Positions 8,658-16,337 of a stretch of 36,436 nucleotides of DNA are shown here, one piece after another. The stretch is taken from the NCBI GenBank assembly GCA_934234215.1, contig CAKQHB010000026.1, positions 1-36,436 on the forward strand, read 5' to 3'. How positions within the stretch are numbered: the stretch's first letter is position 1; the number at the start of each line of letters is the position of its first letter. Position numbers and translations under genes: made by a program. The DNA is from an uncultured Cuneatibacter sp. Its GTDB lineage: Bacteria > Bacillota > Clostridia > Lachnospirales > Lachnospiraceae. The notes beneath the pieces are model-generated. The model searched no databases and was not told the DNA's origin. It saw only the letters and a program-made list of their open reading frames with translations.

Positions 8658-9521
8658 TTATAGTTCTGCGCTCGCCTGCAGCCAGATCGTTCCCTTAAAA
8701 CGATATCCCGGCTCCGGCACCCCCAACAGATCACTTTTCTGGATCGTCACCCAGATCGGCACCTGATTTGTCTCCAACAAAAGACCATAACCTTCTTCGC
8801 CGGTGTCCGGATTTCTCCAATTTTCTACTTCCTGAATCTCGCCCATCAGAGCGTACTGATCACATTCCATGCCATCCGGCATAAAAAACGTATCCACGAC
8901 CGAATAAAGGTCTTCCTTTGCAATTCGTCTGTTGACGCTGTGACACAGATTCATTTCGTCTACGGTCAAAATTTCCATTGCTTCTGTGTTGCCGCCCTTT
9001 GCCTGCTCGATCATCCGGCAGCGTTTGACCGCTTCTTTTCGCGCGTTCTCCCGATCCTGTTCCGAATGCTTTACCGGCAGCAGGATTTTTCCCTGATTTG
9101 CCAATGCACTCAGGCACAAGCCCTGTACTTTCTTTCCGGCGATCCGCGGGTCATTCAGTGTCATGATATTATTCACAAAGAAAATCAGCGACACCCCGAT
9201 CCGGTAATCCTCACACATTCCGGTGTAAGTATCAACAGAGGCCTGCTTTTTGATTTCGCAGGCCTCCATTGTTGACAACACATCACTTCTGTAATATGGG
9301 AAATACCCGTCTGCGCGGAACATATCATCTTCTACAGTACCGTACAGCACGACTCCCATTCGGTCTGAAAACTGTCTCGTGAGCACTGCCAGATTGCCAT
9401 CCTCGCCATCCTGAATAATCCGGGTTGCGTCCGGATTTCGGGTGATCTGGTCGAGATAGGCATGCACCTTAGCCCGCGTATCCAATGATTTCAGTCCTAC
9501 TGATCTCAGATAATTATGCAT
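8658..9521 (-). CDS. DUF3881-like cytoplasmic protein
   Basis: A 287-residue soluble protein with no signal peptide or TM segment. The start MHNYLRSVG and the length match what I remember of the DUF3881 family, found mainly in Lachnospiraceae. The function is unknown. Features include many acidic residues, a hydrophobic core around VSLIFFVNNI, and a C-terminal stretch (ALMGEIQEVENW... VPIWVTI) that could be a small beta-barrel-like domain. It starts 37 nt after the serS stop, with GAGG upstream, and ends 18 nt before lacZ. This suggests a serS-DUF3881-lacZ transcript. The gene itself is certain; the family name is from memory. Confidence 0.7.
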   Translation of the reverse strand: MHNYLRSVGLKSLDTRAKVHAYLDQITRNPDATRIIQDGEDGNLAVLTRQFSDRMGVVLYGTVEDDMFRADGYFPYYRSDVLSTMEACEIKKQASVDTYTGMCEDYRIGVSLIFFVNNIMTLNDPRIAGKKVQGLCLSALANQGKILLPVKHSEQDRENARKEAVKRCRMIEQAKGGNTEAMEILTVDEMNLCHSVNRRIAKEDLYSVVDTFFMPDGMECDQYALMGEIQEVENWRNPDTGEEGYGLLLETNQVPIWVTIQKSDLLGVPEPGYRFKGTIWLQASAEL

Positions 9522-9558
9522 TTATTTTCTTATTCCTCAAACTTAACAGCCTCAAAAA

Positions 9559-10839
9559 TTATTTATGAAGCTTATCCTCGCCACCCATATACGGACGCAG
9601 AACTTCCGGAATGGTAACAGATCCGTCTGCCTGCAGATGATTCTCCAGGAATGCAATCAGCATTCTGGGCGGAGCTACTACGGTATTGTTCAGAGTGTGT
9701 GCAAAATACTTGCCATCCTTGCCATTGACACGGATACGCAGACGTCTTGCCTGAGCATCACCCAGATTCGAACAGCTGCCAACTTCAAAATACTTCTTCT
9801 GTCTCGGAGACCAGGCCTCTACGTCGATGGACTTCACCTTCAGGTCTGCCAGATCGCCGGAGCAGCACTCCAGAGTACGAACCGGAATCTCCATCGAACG
9901 GAACAGATCTACGGTGTTCTGCCACAGCTTGTCGAACCACATCTTGCTGTCTTCCGGCTTACAGATAACGATCATTTCCTGCTTTTCGAACTGATGGATA
10001 CGGTAAACGCCCTTCTCCTCAATGCCGTGTGCACCCTTTTCCTTACGGAAACAAGGAGAATAACTCGTCAGAGTGTAAGGAAGCTGCTCCTCCGGAATGA
10101 TCTGGTCGATAAACTTACCGATCATGGAGTGCTCACTGGTACCGATCAGGTACAGATCCTCACCCTCGATCTTGTACATCATAGCGTCCATCTCAGCAAA
10201 GCTCATAACGCCTGTTACAACGTCGCTGCGGATCATGAAAGGCGGAATGCAGTAAGTGAATCCGCGGTTGATCATGAAATCTCTTGCGTATGCGGTCATT
10301 GCAGAATGCAGTCTTGCAATGTCACCCATCAGATAATAGAAACCGTTTCCGGCAACTCTTCTTGCACTGTCCAGATCAATGCCGTTGAACCACTCCATGA
10401 TTTCGGTGTGGTACGGAATCTCATAATCCGGAACAACCGGCTCACCAAACTTCTCAATCTCAACATTCTGAGAATCGTCCTTACCAATCGGAACAGACGG
10501 ATCAATGATGTTCGGAATTGTCATCATGATCTTCTTGATGCGAGCCTCAACATCCTTCTCCTGAGCATCCAGCTCATTCATGCGGTCTGCAGCATCTGTA
10601 ACCTGCTTTTTAACAGCCTCAGCCTCTTCCTTCTTGCCCTGAGCCATCAGCGCACCAATCTGCTTGGACAGCTTGTTGCGGTTTGCACGAAGACCTTCTA
10701 CTTCCTGCTTGATCTCACGATTCTTTGCATCCAGCTCGATGACTTCGTCTACTAACGGAAGCTTCTCGTCCTGAAATTTATTCTGAATGTTCTTTTTTAC
10801 GATTTCCGGATTTTCTCTCACAAATTTAATATCCAGCAT
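9559..10839 (-). CDS. serS: Serine--tRNA ligase
   Basis: A 426-residue class II aminoacyl-tRNA synthetase that charges tRNA-Ser. The N-terminal coiled-coil arm (about residues 30-105, rich in Lys, Glu and Ala heptads) that grips the tRNA long arm is clear after MLDIKFVRENPEIV. The catalytic domain follows, with TSEHSMIG, motif 2 around CFRKEKGAHG...YRIHQFEKQE, and motif 3 ending in NGKDGKYFAHTLNNT...PRMLIAFLE. The start at 10839 has GGGG 6-8 nt upstream; the longer frame to 10911 lacks an RBS. The active-site text TSEH replaces the TAEV commonly seen in bacterial enzymes. A promoter lies at 10943-10971 with a leader of about 95 nt that has no T-box motif. The window's own tRNA-Ser (36121) is one of its substrates. 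Confidence 0.96.
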   Translation of the reverse strand: MLDIKFVRENPEIVKKNIQNKFQDEKLPLVDEVIELDAKNREIKQEVEGLRANRNKLSKQIGALMAQGKKEEAEAVKKQVTDAADRMNELDAQEKDVEARIKKIMMTIPNIIDPSVPIGKDDSQNVEIEKFGEPVVPDYEIPYHTEIMEWFNGIDLDSARRVAGNGFYYLMGDIARLHSAMTAYARDFMINRGFTYCIPPFMIRSDVVTGVMSFAEMDAMMYKIEGEDLYLIGTSEHSMIGKFIDQIIPEEQLPYTLTSYSPCFRKEKGAHGIEEKGVYRIHQFEKQEMIVICKPEDSKMWFDKLWQNTVDLFRSMEIPVRTLECCSGDLADLKVKSIDVEAWSPRQKKYFEVGSCSNLGDAQARRLRIRVNGKDGKYFAHTLNNTVVAPPRMLIAFLENHLQADGSVTIPEVLRPYMGGEDKLHK

Positions 10840-10942
10840 GTTATCCCCATTTCTGCGTGGTTCTCTGTAATTTTGAAAAGCCGGCATCCTCCACGCCGAT
10901 GCACAGCTCAACTTTTGACTCTATCAGTCATGCCTATGCACG

Positions 10943-10971
10943 ATTATATGGCAATCCTCTTTGAAAATCAA
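10943..10971 (-). promoter_or_regulatory. Promoter of the serS operon
   Basis: On the minus strand TTGATT (10971-10966), a 17-nt spacer and TATAAT (10948-10943). It overlaps the end of the DUF4446 gene and would give a leader of about 95 nt before serS. That leader contains only short inverted repeats. Confidence 0.65.
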
Positions 10972-11468
10972 GGTTTTTCGCAGTTCAGCGCCTCTTCTAA
11001 CGCCTTTCTTTCCTCACTGCTCAGTGCCACCAGCGCTTCGCCGTGCAGCACCTCTTTCAGATAGACATAGCAGCCTTCGTTTCCGTGCATACAATTTAAA
11101 ATATAACCATTTTTCTTCGCATCAAGCATCGCCATCGAAAAACTCAGCTTGCCTGCCAGTCCCTTGAATGCATCGTACCGCACAATGCCGATCTTGCTGT
11201 AGCAGTCGTACACATCCTTCTCGACACGCCGCATTGCCTTCTCAACTTTTTGATTCGACACTTTCACCGCGTCCACGTCTTTTACAACATTCTTCAAGAT
11301 TTCTTCCAGACTCTGTCCCTCTCTGCCGGTCAGAAACTGGACATACCGCTTCTTTAATTTGCTGTACTTGACCATGTTCACGACCACCAGAATAAACAAA
11401 AGTAATACCAGTGCCGCCAGACCAATTACAACATAGGAAATATCAATTCCCAGATTTTCAAACAGCAT
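10968..11468 (-). CDS. DUF4446 family membrane-anchored protein
   Basis: A 166-residue protein with one N-terminal TM segment (about residues 10-30: ISYVVIGLAALVLLLFILVV), a short basic helix, then a soluble domain. The conserved features YSKLKKRY...L, KIGIVRYDAF, LSFSMAMLDAKKNGYILN and LSSEERKALEEAL match the DUF4446 family, which is habitually encoded beside parAB in Clostridia. The ATG at 11468 was chosen because GGAAGAG lies about 5 nt upstream. A longer GTG-initiated form would add a Lys-rich tail. It follows parB after about 160 nt. Its function is unknown; the context suggests a link to chromosome segregation or envelope anchoring near the origin. Confidence 0.85.
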   Translation of the reverse strand: MLFENLGIDISYVVIGLAALVLLLFILVVVNMVKYSKLKKRYVQFLTGREGQSLEEILKNVVKDVDAVKVSNQKVEKAMRRVEKDVYDCYSKIGIVRYDAFKGLAGKLSFSMAMLDAKKNGYILNCMHGNEGCYVYLKEVLHGEALVALSSEERKALEEALNCEKP

Positions 11469-11629
11469 CTCTCTTCCATTCTCCTTTTTCTTATTTTCCT
11501 TTTTTGTGTTTTCACACACTACCCGTGCACTCTTTTCCCCATCATCTGTTGTTATTTTTTTGTACAGACTACAGTGATAGGTATAGTATATTAATTAATA
11601 TATTCGTGTGCTCACCAGCATTTCTCAAA

Positions 11630-12742
11630 TCAGATTCCCAGCAGCTCCGAGATACGCTCCAGATCCTCGGTTGAGTAATACTCGATTTCGATCTTACCAG
11701 CCTTCTCATTCTTTCTCTTGATCTGTACTTTTGTGCCAACGCGATTTTTCATCTTCGTCTCCAAATCCTGATAAATCGCCTGATTTGAAAGCTCCACCGG
11801 CTCTTTTTCCCTCTTCGGCTGGTTCATCTTCTTTACCAGCTTCTCTGTATCACGAACACTCAGTCCCTGCTCCAAAATCTGCTCCGCGGCAACCACCTGA
11901 TTATCCAGATCAATCAATCCCAGCAGCACCTTCGCATGTCCGGTGGACAGAGTTCCCTCTTCTACCATCTTCTGTACAGACGGTTCTAATTTCAGCAGAC
12001 GCAGTGCATTTGTGATGACCGTTCTGCTCTTAGAAACCTTCTCTGCAACTTCTGCCTGCTTCAATCCGTACTCTTCCATCAGATCCCGATATGCCATCGC
12101 TTCTTCCATCGGATTCAAGTCTTTTCTCTGTAAGTTCTCGATCAATGCGATCTCGGAAGCCTGTCTGTCCTCATACTCTCGGATCAGCACCGGCACTTCT
12201 TTCAGTCCAGCAATCTTTGCAGCTCTCCAACGTCTCTCCCCGGCTACGATCTCATAATGGTCTTTTACCTTACGCACGATCAACGGCTGAATCACACCAT
12301 ACTGCCTGATCGACTCCGCAAGCTCTTTCAAAGACTCCTCTTCGAACTGCTTTCTCGGCTGGCTGCGATTCGGCTCCACCAGACTCAGACGTACCATTGC
12401 ATCGATTTTCACTTCCTCCTGTGCCGTCTGTGCATCCTGCGTTTCAGCTCCATCCACTTTTTTCTCCACAGATGTGCCTGTTTTTGCTGTTTTTTCGTTA
12501 TTTTTTGCAGCCGCTGTAGTCGTTTTTCGAACCGTTCTTCCTGCATTTCCTACATCGACTGTTTTTTCAGACGATTCTGCAGCTTCATTTTTTATACCTT
12601 TTGATGCCGTATTTTCACTTGATTTTTCGTTTATTTCCGCAGATTTTCTTGATTTATGAGAAATTGCATTCATCTCTTCTGCATCAAACGGAATCAGGGA
12701 ATCCAAACCTTTTCCCAGTCCGCCTCTCTTTACCTTTGCCAT
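11630..12742 (-). CDS. parB: Chromosome partitioning protein ParB (Spo0J)
   Basis: A 370-residue CTP-dependent DNA clamp that loads at parS sites and spreads to organise the origin. After MAKVKRGGLGKGLDSLI, which matches the ParA-stimulating N-terminus, comes an unusually long low-complexity linker (about residues 22-112, Lys/Ser/Thr/Ala-rich). The ParB N-domain follows with GERRWRAA (168-175, the CTP-binding Arg patch) and ENLQRKDLNP (202-211). The helix-turn-helix is around 226-247 and a C-terminal dimerisation domain ends in the leucine-rich RISELLGI. It starts 34 nt after parA, in one operon. Its targets, three parS sites, are at 13818, 14905 and 15297. Confidence 0.97.
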   Translation of the reverse strand: MAKVKRGGLGKGLDSLIPFDAEEMNAISHKSRKSAEINEKSSENTASKGIKNEAAESSEKTVDVGNAGRTVRKTTTAAAKNNEKTAKTGTSVEKKVDGAETQDAQTAQEEVKIDAMVRLSLVEPNRSQPRKQFEEESLKELAESIRQYGVIQPLIVRKVKDHYEIVAGERRWRAAKIAGLKEVPVLIREYEDRQASEIALIENLQRKDLNPMEEAMAYRDLMEEYGLKQAEVAEKVSKSRTVITNALRLLKLEPSVQKMVEEGTLSTGHAKVLLGLIDLDNQVVAAEQILEQGLSVRDTEKLVKKMNQPKREKEPVELSNQAIYQDLETKMKNRVGTKVQIKRKNEKAGKIEIEYYSTEDLERISELLGI

Positions 12743-12776
12743 ATTTCTTTCGAGACTTCCTTTCTATATTACTTAC

Positions 12777-13538
12777 TCATTCGCGATTGCGTACTTCCTC
12801 TGCCAGCATTCGATAGCTTTCCGCACCCGCTGATCTCGGATCGTACAGATTGATCGGCATACCGTGGCTCGGCGCCTCTGCCAGACGTACATTTCTCGGA
12901 ATAATCGTATTGTACACATTTTCTTTCAGATTTGCCCGCACATTCTCGACAACCTGCAAAGACAGATTTCTTCTCGCGTCGAACATTGTGAAGACAACGC
13001 CTTCCATCTCCAGCTCTGGATTCAACCGTTTCTTCACCAGGGTGATGGTATGCATCAACTGGCTCAATCCCTCCAATGCATAATATTCACACTGGATCGG
13101 CACCAATACAGAATCTGCAGTCGTCATAGAGTTGATCGTCAAAATACTCAGAGACGGCGGACAGTCAATAATAATAAAATCATACTGATCCCGCAGCGGA
13201 TGAATCTGTTTTCTCAAAATATATTCCTTGTGGTCCACGCCAATCAGCTCGATCTCCGCACCGGACAGATTCACATTCGACGGAATCAGGCTCAAATTCT
13301 CCATTACATTCTTGATAATACATTCCTGGACATCAGATTCACCAATTAAAAGCTCGTAAATCGTATCATCCAGATCATTTTTATCCACGCCAAAGCCGCT
13401 CGTTGTATTTCCCTGCGGGTCCATGTCGATTACCAGCACCTTTTCCCCCTGCTCTGCAAGGCAGGCAGACAGATTGATTGCCGTAGTCGTTTTACCAACG
13501 CCGCCTTTTTGGTTCGCAACCGCAATAATACGTCCCAT
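12777..13538 (-). CDS. parA: Chromosome partitioning ATPase ParA (Soj)
   Basis: A 253-residue Walker-type ATPase that works with ParB to segregate origins and, in B. subtilis, also controls DnaA. The deviant Walker A motif KGGVGKTT is at residues 11-18, the A' box DMDPQGN at about 38-44 and Walker B FIIIDCPPSLS in the middle. The length is typical for the short, HTH-less chromosomal (type Ib-like/Soj) form. The start has AAAGGA upstream. The region before it (13539-13640) holds a probable promoter (TATACT/TATAGG near 13598-13608), followed by hairpins and parS. Confidence 0.97.
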   Translation of the reverse strand: MGRIIAVANQKGGVGKTTTAINLSACLAEQGEKVLVIDMDPQGNTTSGFGVDKNDLDDTIYELLIGESDVQECIIKNVMENLSLIPSNVNLSGAEIELIGVDHKEYILRKQIHPLRDQYDFIIIDCPPSLSILTINSMTTADSVLVPIQCEYYALEGLSQLMHTITLVKKRLNPELEMEGVVFTMFDARRNLSLQVVENVRANLKENVYNTIIPRNVRLAEAPSHGMPINLYDPRSAGAESYRMLAEEVRNRE

Positions 13539-13682
13539 ATGTACATCCTTTCCTTTCGTTTTCGCGTAAAATTCATACTCTCCTGTGAACTCAATTACCT
13601 ATAGTATATCATTATTCAGATGCAAATACTATCTTTTTTCCAGAGAATCACGCATTCCAAGTGCACTTTTTCATGTAAAAAT

Positions 13683-13817
13683 AGAATCCTGCTCCGCAGG
13701 ATTCTCCGCCTGCGGCGGGTCGCGAAGCGACAAATTCTGTTCCGCCGCAGTGCGATCCACGCGGAGCGCTTTTGTTACTTTATAGGAAATGCGACGCAAT
13801 TTCCTATAAAGTAACAA
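13683..13817. repeat. Cluster of strong hairpins abutting parS1
   Basis: Within the gene-free gap 13539-13938 are four stems. AGAATCCTGC (13683-13692) pairs with GCAGGATTCT (13696-13705). CTGCGGCGG (13710-13718) pairs with CCGCCGCAG (13742-13750) and encloses GTCGC/GCGAC (13719-13731). A perfect 19-bp stem joins 13772-13790 to 13799-13817 with an 8-nt loop. The last arm ends exactly where the parS palindrome starts. It could be a repeat element, a bidirectional terminator or an insulator; no gene was found in it. Confidence 0.7.
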
Positions 13818-13833
13818 TGTTCCACGTGGAACA
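13818..13833. promoter_or_regulatory. parS site 1 (ParB binding)
   Basis: Perfect 16-bp palindrome TGTTCCACGTGGAACA, matching the bacterial parS consensus (TGTTNCACGTGAAACA-like) with symmetric C/G at positions 5 and 12. It is about 280 nt from parA and one of three identical sites in the window. Confidence 0.92.
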
Positions 13834-13855
13834 TTTATAAGTTTTCAGATTTAGC

Positions 13856-13884
13856 TTGTATCCTTGCCTAAAATCGAATATACT
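13856..13884 (+). promoter_or_regulatory. Predicted promoter of the alpha/beta-hydrolase gene
   Basis: TTGTAT (13856-13861), a 17-nt spacer and TATACT (13879-13884) lie about 55 nt before the start codon and 23 nt after parS1. ParB spreading could affect it; that is inference. Confidence 0.5.
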
Positions 13885-13938
13885 AAATATAACAAGTTTC
13901 ACTATTCACTTGAATTTCATCATGGAGGATTAACATCT

Positions 13939-14895
13939 ATGGGAAAGAAAAACAAACATACTTTATTGAAGGCTGCTCTTTTAGCAGCCAGCTCTGTTGC
14001 CGCTATGGGTTACTATAATGTGAAATCTGCAAAGAAAGCAGCTACCATGAATGCTTTGCAGCGAGATACCAGCAGCTACTATTTTAATTGGAATTCCGGT
14101 AAGATTTTTTATACTGTTCAGGGATGCGGTGCTCCGATTGTACTGATTCACGACTACCTCTCACCCGCCGGGTCTTGGGAGTGGAATGCACTCGCAGAAG
14201 AGCTCTCCTTTACAAACAAAGTCTATACTCTCGATCTTCCCGGCTGCGGAAATTCCGATAAAACATATCAGACCTTTGCAGACTATCTATATGTACAGGC
14301 GATTTCTTCTTTTTTGAAAGAAATTGTGCGAGAAAAAGCAGTTCTCGTTGCATCCGGAACCTCGATTCAGACTGTTCTCATGCTGCAGATGATGGATACA
14401 TCCATGATTTCTTCCATCTATGCAATCAATCCCCCCGTTCCAACTGCCCGTGATACAAATGACCTGGCAAAGAACCTGTTGGGACAGTTGATTACAAACA
14501 GCGAAGTAGTCGGAAGCTTTGCTTATAATCTGCTTCTCAGTGAACAAAATCTGGATCACTATTTTACGGAACAGGGCTACTTCACCGATAAATCCTTGCA
14601 GGCTGCGTATGTAAAAGCTTGTTGGCAGGGTGCGCACAATCACTACCTGCACAACAAATACATTCTCACCAGCTACTACCGTGGATACATGAACTCTAAC
14701 CTAACAAAAGCAGTTCAGGAACTGTCTGTTCCCATGACCATCCTCGCCGGTTCCGAAACACCGGAAATCGAAACAGCCGTAGCCACCTATGAGGCATGGA
14801 ACTCCGAAATTCTCATCTATACCGTAGATGGTGGTAAGAAAATGATGCAGTTGGAGCGCCCGGAGGAAATTGCGGGAATTATTGCCGGCAATTAA
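13939..14895 (+). CDS. Alpha/beta-hydrolase-fold protein, probably catalytically degenerate
   Basis: A 318-residue protein with an N-terminal hydrophobic anchor (about residues 8-24) and an alpha/beta-hydrolase core. The core has PIVLIHD (oxyanion region), VYTLDLPGCGNSD, the nucleophile elbow SGTSIQT (Ser at about 142) and LERPEEI near the C-terminus. The start at 13939 has GGAGG 10 nt upstream; the longer frame to 13864 begins inside the promoter. The elbow reads G-x-S-x-Q instead of G-x-S-x-G. The usual catalytic Asp position (GxxD) reads GSET, and the His normally found just before the LERPEE segment is replaced in GGKKMMQ. So it may be a non-enzymatic relative. It lies between parS1 and parS2 and runs opposite to its neighbours. 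No substrate can be inferred. Confidence 0.85.
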   Translation: MGKKNKHTLLKAALLAASSVAAMGYYNVKSAKKAATMNALQRDTSSYYFNWNSGKIFYTVQGCGAPIVLIHDYLSPAGSWEWNALAEELSFTNKVYTLDLPGCGNSDKTYQTFADYLYVQAISSFLKEIVREKAVLVASGTSIQTVLMLQMMDTSMISSIYAINPPVPTARDTNDLAKNLLGQLITNSEVVGSFAYNLLLSEQNLDHYFTEQGYFTDKSLQAAYVKACWQGAHNHYLHNKYILTSYYRGYMNSNLTKAVQELSVPMTILAGSETPEIETAVATYEAWNSEILIYTVDGGKKMMQLERPEEIAGIIAGN

Positions 14896-14904
14896 GAGTA
14901 CAAA

Positions 14905-14920
14905 TGTTCCACGTGGAACA
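14905..14920. promoter_or_regulatory. parS site 2 (ParB binding)
   Basis: Perfect palindrome TGTTCCACGTGGAACA, identical to parS1. It begins about 9 nt after the stop codon of the hydrolase gene. Confidence 0.92.
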
Positions 14921-14961
14921 TTTATAGTTCTGCTTCGCGAACCTTCTATTGTCGTGAATAA

Positions 14962-15131
14962 AGAAAGAGTAGTCTTTTATAACTGAAAAACTTACTGCTC
15001 CAAGGAATCTGTCCTCTGTGCTTGGAACGGATAACTCGTCGCTTTGCGACTCAGACAGATCCGTTCCTGCGCACGACAGCTTCCTCTCCGCAACGTAATT
15101 TTTTCAATGTTATATGCAGACTACTCTTTCT
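14962..15131. repeat. 170-nt nested hairpin between parS2 and parS3
   Basis: A near-continuous fold-back. AGAAAGAGTAGTC (14962-14974) pairs with 15119-15131. ATAAC (14979-14983) pairs with 15109-15113. TGAAAAACTTAC (14984-14995) pairs with 15095-15106 with one mismatch. GGAA/TTCC, TGTC/GACA and GTGC/GCAC follow. GGAACGGAT (15024-15032) pairs with ATCCGTTCC (15059-15067), and the tip is GTCGC/GCGAC (15038-15050). No convincing ORF with an RBS was found. It may be a structured RNA, a MITE-like palindrome or a decayed repeat. Confidence 0.65.
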
Positions 15132-15296
15132 CTCTTCTACTGCCACATTATCTTTCATTATCACTATCGTGTATAATTCTTGTAAGCATTACATTCATTT
15201 GTATCTTACATCTTAGTCTTTCATCATCACAGTAATCTAAAATCCTATATGCATCCTACACCTTTATATCAATAACTGCGCGAATTTTTATTTAAA

Positions 15297-15312
15297 TGTT
15301 CCACGTGGAACA
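15297..15312. promoter_or_regulatory. parS site 3 (ParB binding)
   Basis: Third perfect copy of TGTTCCACGTGGAACA, about 305 nt from the rsmG stop codon. It sits in a gene-free region (14896-15617) between two giant hairpins. Confidence 0.92.
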
Positions 15313-15414
15313 TTTAACATTTCCACACACCTCTCTTCGCAGCCCATTCCAGCACCTCTACCGGACATCCGCTGCGGAGCCGTTTCAATAAAAACTCAGC
15401 AAGAAATAACTTAG

Positions 15415-15599
15415 AAAAAGGAAAAAAGCTATCCGCATATAACCATTGTCTCACTTTCGTCAACGTAAGACATGCTGCTTGCGCGTAATGCGCGATCTGT
15501 TTGAGCTGCAAAGCAGCGAGTTATCGCGCATAGCGCAATTAAGCAGTATGTCTGAAGTAGAAAGTTAGACAGGTTATAAAGGATAGCTCTTTCCTTTTT
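15415..15599. repeat. 185-nt nested hairpin downstream of rsmG
   Basis: The outer arms 15415-15434 and 15581-15599 pair (AGCTATCC with GGATAGCT perfectly, then A/G-rich with T/C-rich). Inward are ATAACC/GGTTAT, GTCT/AGAC, ACTTTC/GAAAGT, AGACAT/ATGTCT, CTGCTT/AAGCAG, GCGC/GCGC, ATGCGCGAT (15488-15496)/ATCGCGCAT (15523-15531), and GCTGC/GCAGC at the tip. Read on the minus strand it begins 19 nt after the rsmG stop and ends in a U-rich run, so it could also end that transcript. A 65-codon frame crossing it on the minus strand looks spurious. Confidence 0.65.
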
Positions 15600-15617
15600 A
15601 TATATTATTTTTTGAGT

Positions 15618-16337
15618 TTAGTGAAGCGGCTCCCGCGACGGCGTTCCTGCCTTTCTCGGATACTTCCCCTTCAGCTTCCCTTCTTTTCGAATCCACACCA
15701 GCGACCGGTCCAGGTCTGTGTCTACAATCTGGAATTTATCGACTTTTTCTATTTTTCCGCTGAGGATCTGGATTCCATGCTCCGCATCTTTCTGTTCCTC
15801 TTCTACAGAGCCGGATTTGTAGGAAACGAATACGCCGCCAACTTTTACAAAGGGCAAGCAGTATTCCGACAATGTTGTGAGATTTGCAACTGCACGGGAT
15901 ACGCAATAGTCATACTGTTCCCGATACACAGCCTGATGTCCCAGATCTTCTGCTCTTCCGTGCAGGGTCTCGATTTTCTCCAGACCAAGTGCGGCGATAA
16001 CTTCATCCAGGAAGTTCAGGCGCTTTTTCAGAGAATCCATCAGCGTAATCTGCAATTCCGGATAGAGGATTTTCAACGGAATGCCGGGGAATCCGGCTCC
16101 GGTGCCAACGTCGATCAGCTTCTTTCCTCCCGTCTGCTCCGGAACGAATGCCAGACTGTCCATAAAATGCTTTTCAACCACGTCCGCGAACTCCGTGATA
16201 CCAGTCAGGTTCATAACCTTATTCTTCTCCACCAGCATTTCATAGAATTGCAGGAATTGCTCCAGCTGCTTCTCATTTACTTTTACAGGAAGGGGAAGCT
16301 TATTCAGCTTCTCCTCCAGATATTCTTTATGATTCAT
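15618..16337 (-). CDS. rsmG: 16S rRNA (guanine-N7) methyltransferase RsmG (GidB)
   Basis: A 239-residue SAM-dependent enzyme that makes m7G in the 530 loop of 16S rRNA (G527 in E. coli). The SAM motif DVGTGAGFPGIPL is at about residues 91-103. MNLTGI and HFMDSL upstream, and VSRAVANL and KSGSVEEE further on, are family hallmarks. It overlaps mnmG by 11 nt, as in the classical gidA-gidB pair, so translation is coupled. The last residues (about 30 positions, GKLKGKYPRKAGTPSREPLH) match the usual basic C-terminus. It is the last gene of the leftward origin operon, before the parS region. Confidence 0.97.
   Translation of the reverse strand: MNHKEYLEEKLNKLPLPVKVNEKQLEQFLQFYEMLVEKNKVMNLTGITEFADVVEKHFMDSLAFVPEQTGGKKLIDVGTGAGFPGIPLKILYPELQITLMDSLKKRLNFLDEVIAALGLEKIETLHGRAEDLGHQAVYREQYDYCVSRAVANLTTLSEYCLPFVKVGGVFVSYKSGSVEEEQKDAEHGIQILSGKIEKVDKFQIVDTDLDRSLVWIRKEGKLKGKYPRKAGTPSREPLH

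Noticed and set aside
10840..10942. A T-box riboswitch before serS
   Set aside because: The leader is only about 95 nt and has no T-box (GGGTGG-type) sequence or specifier stem.
15314..15511. A 65-codon frame on the minus strand across the giant hairpin next to rsmG
   Set aside because: It has no clear RBS, overlaps the palindrome and lies next to parS3; the hairpin explains the open frame better.
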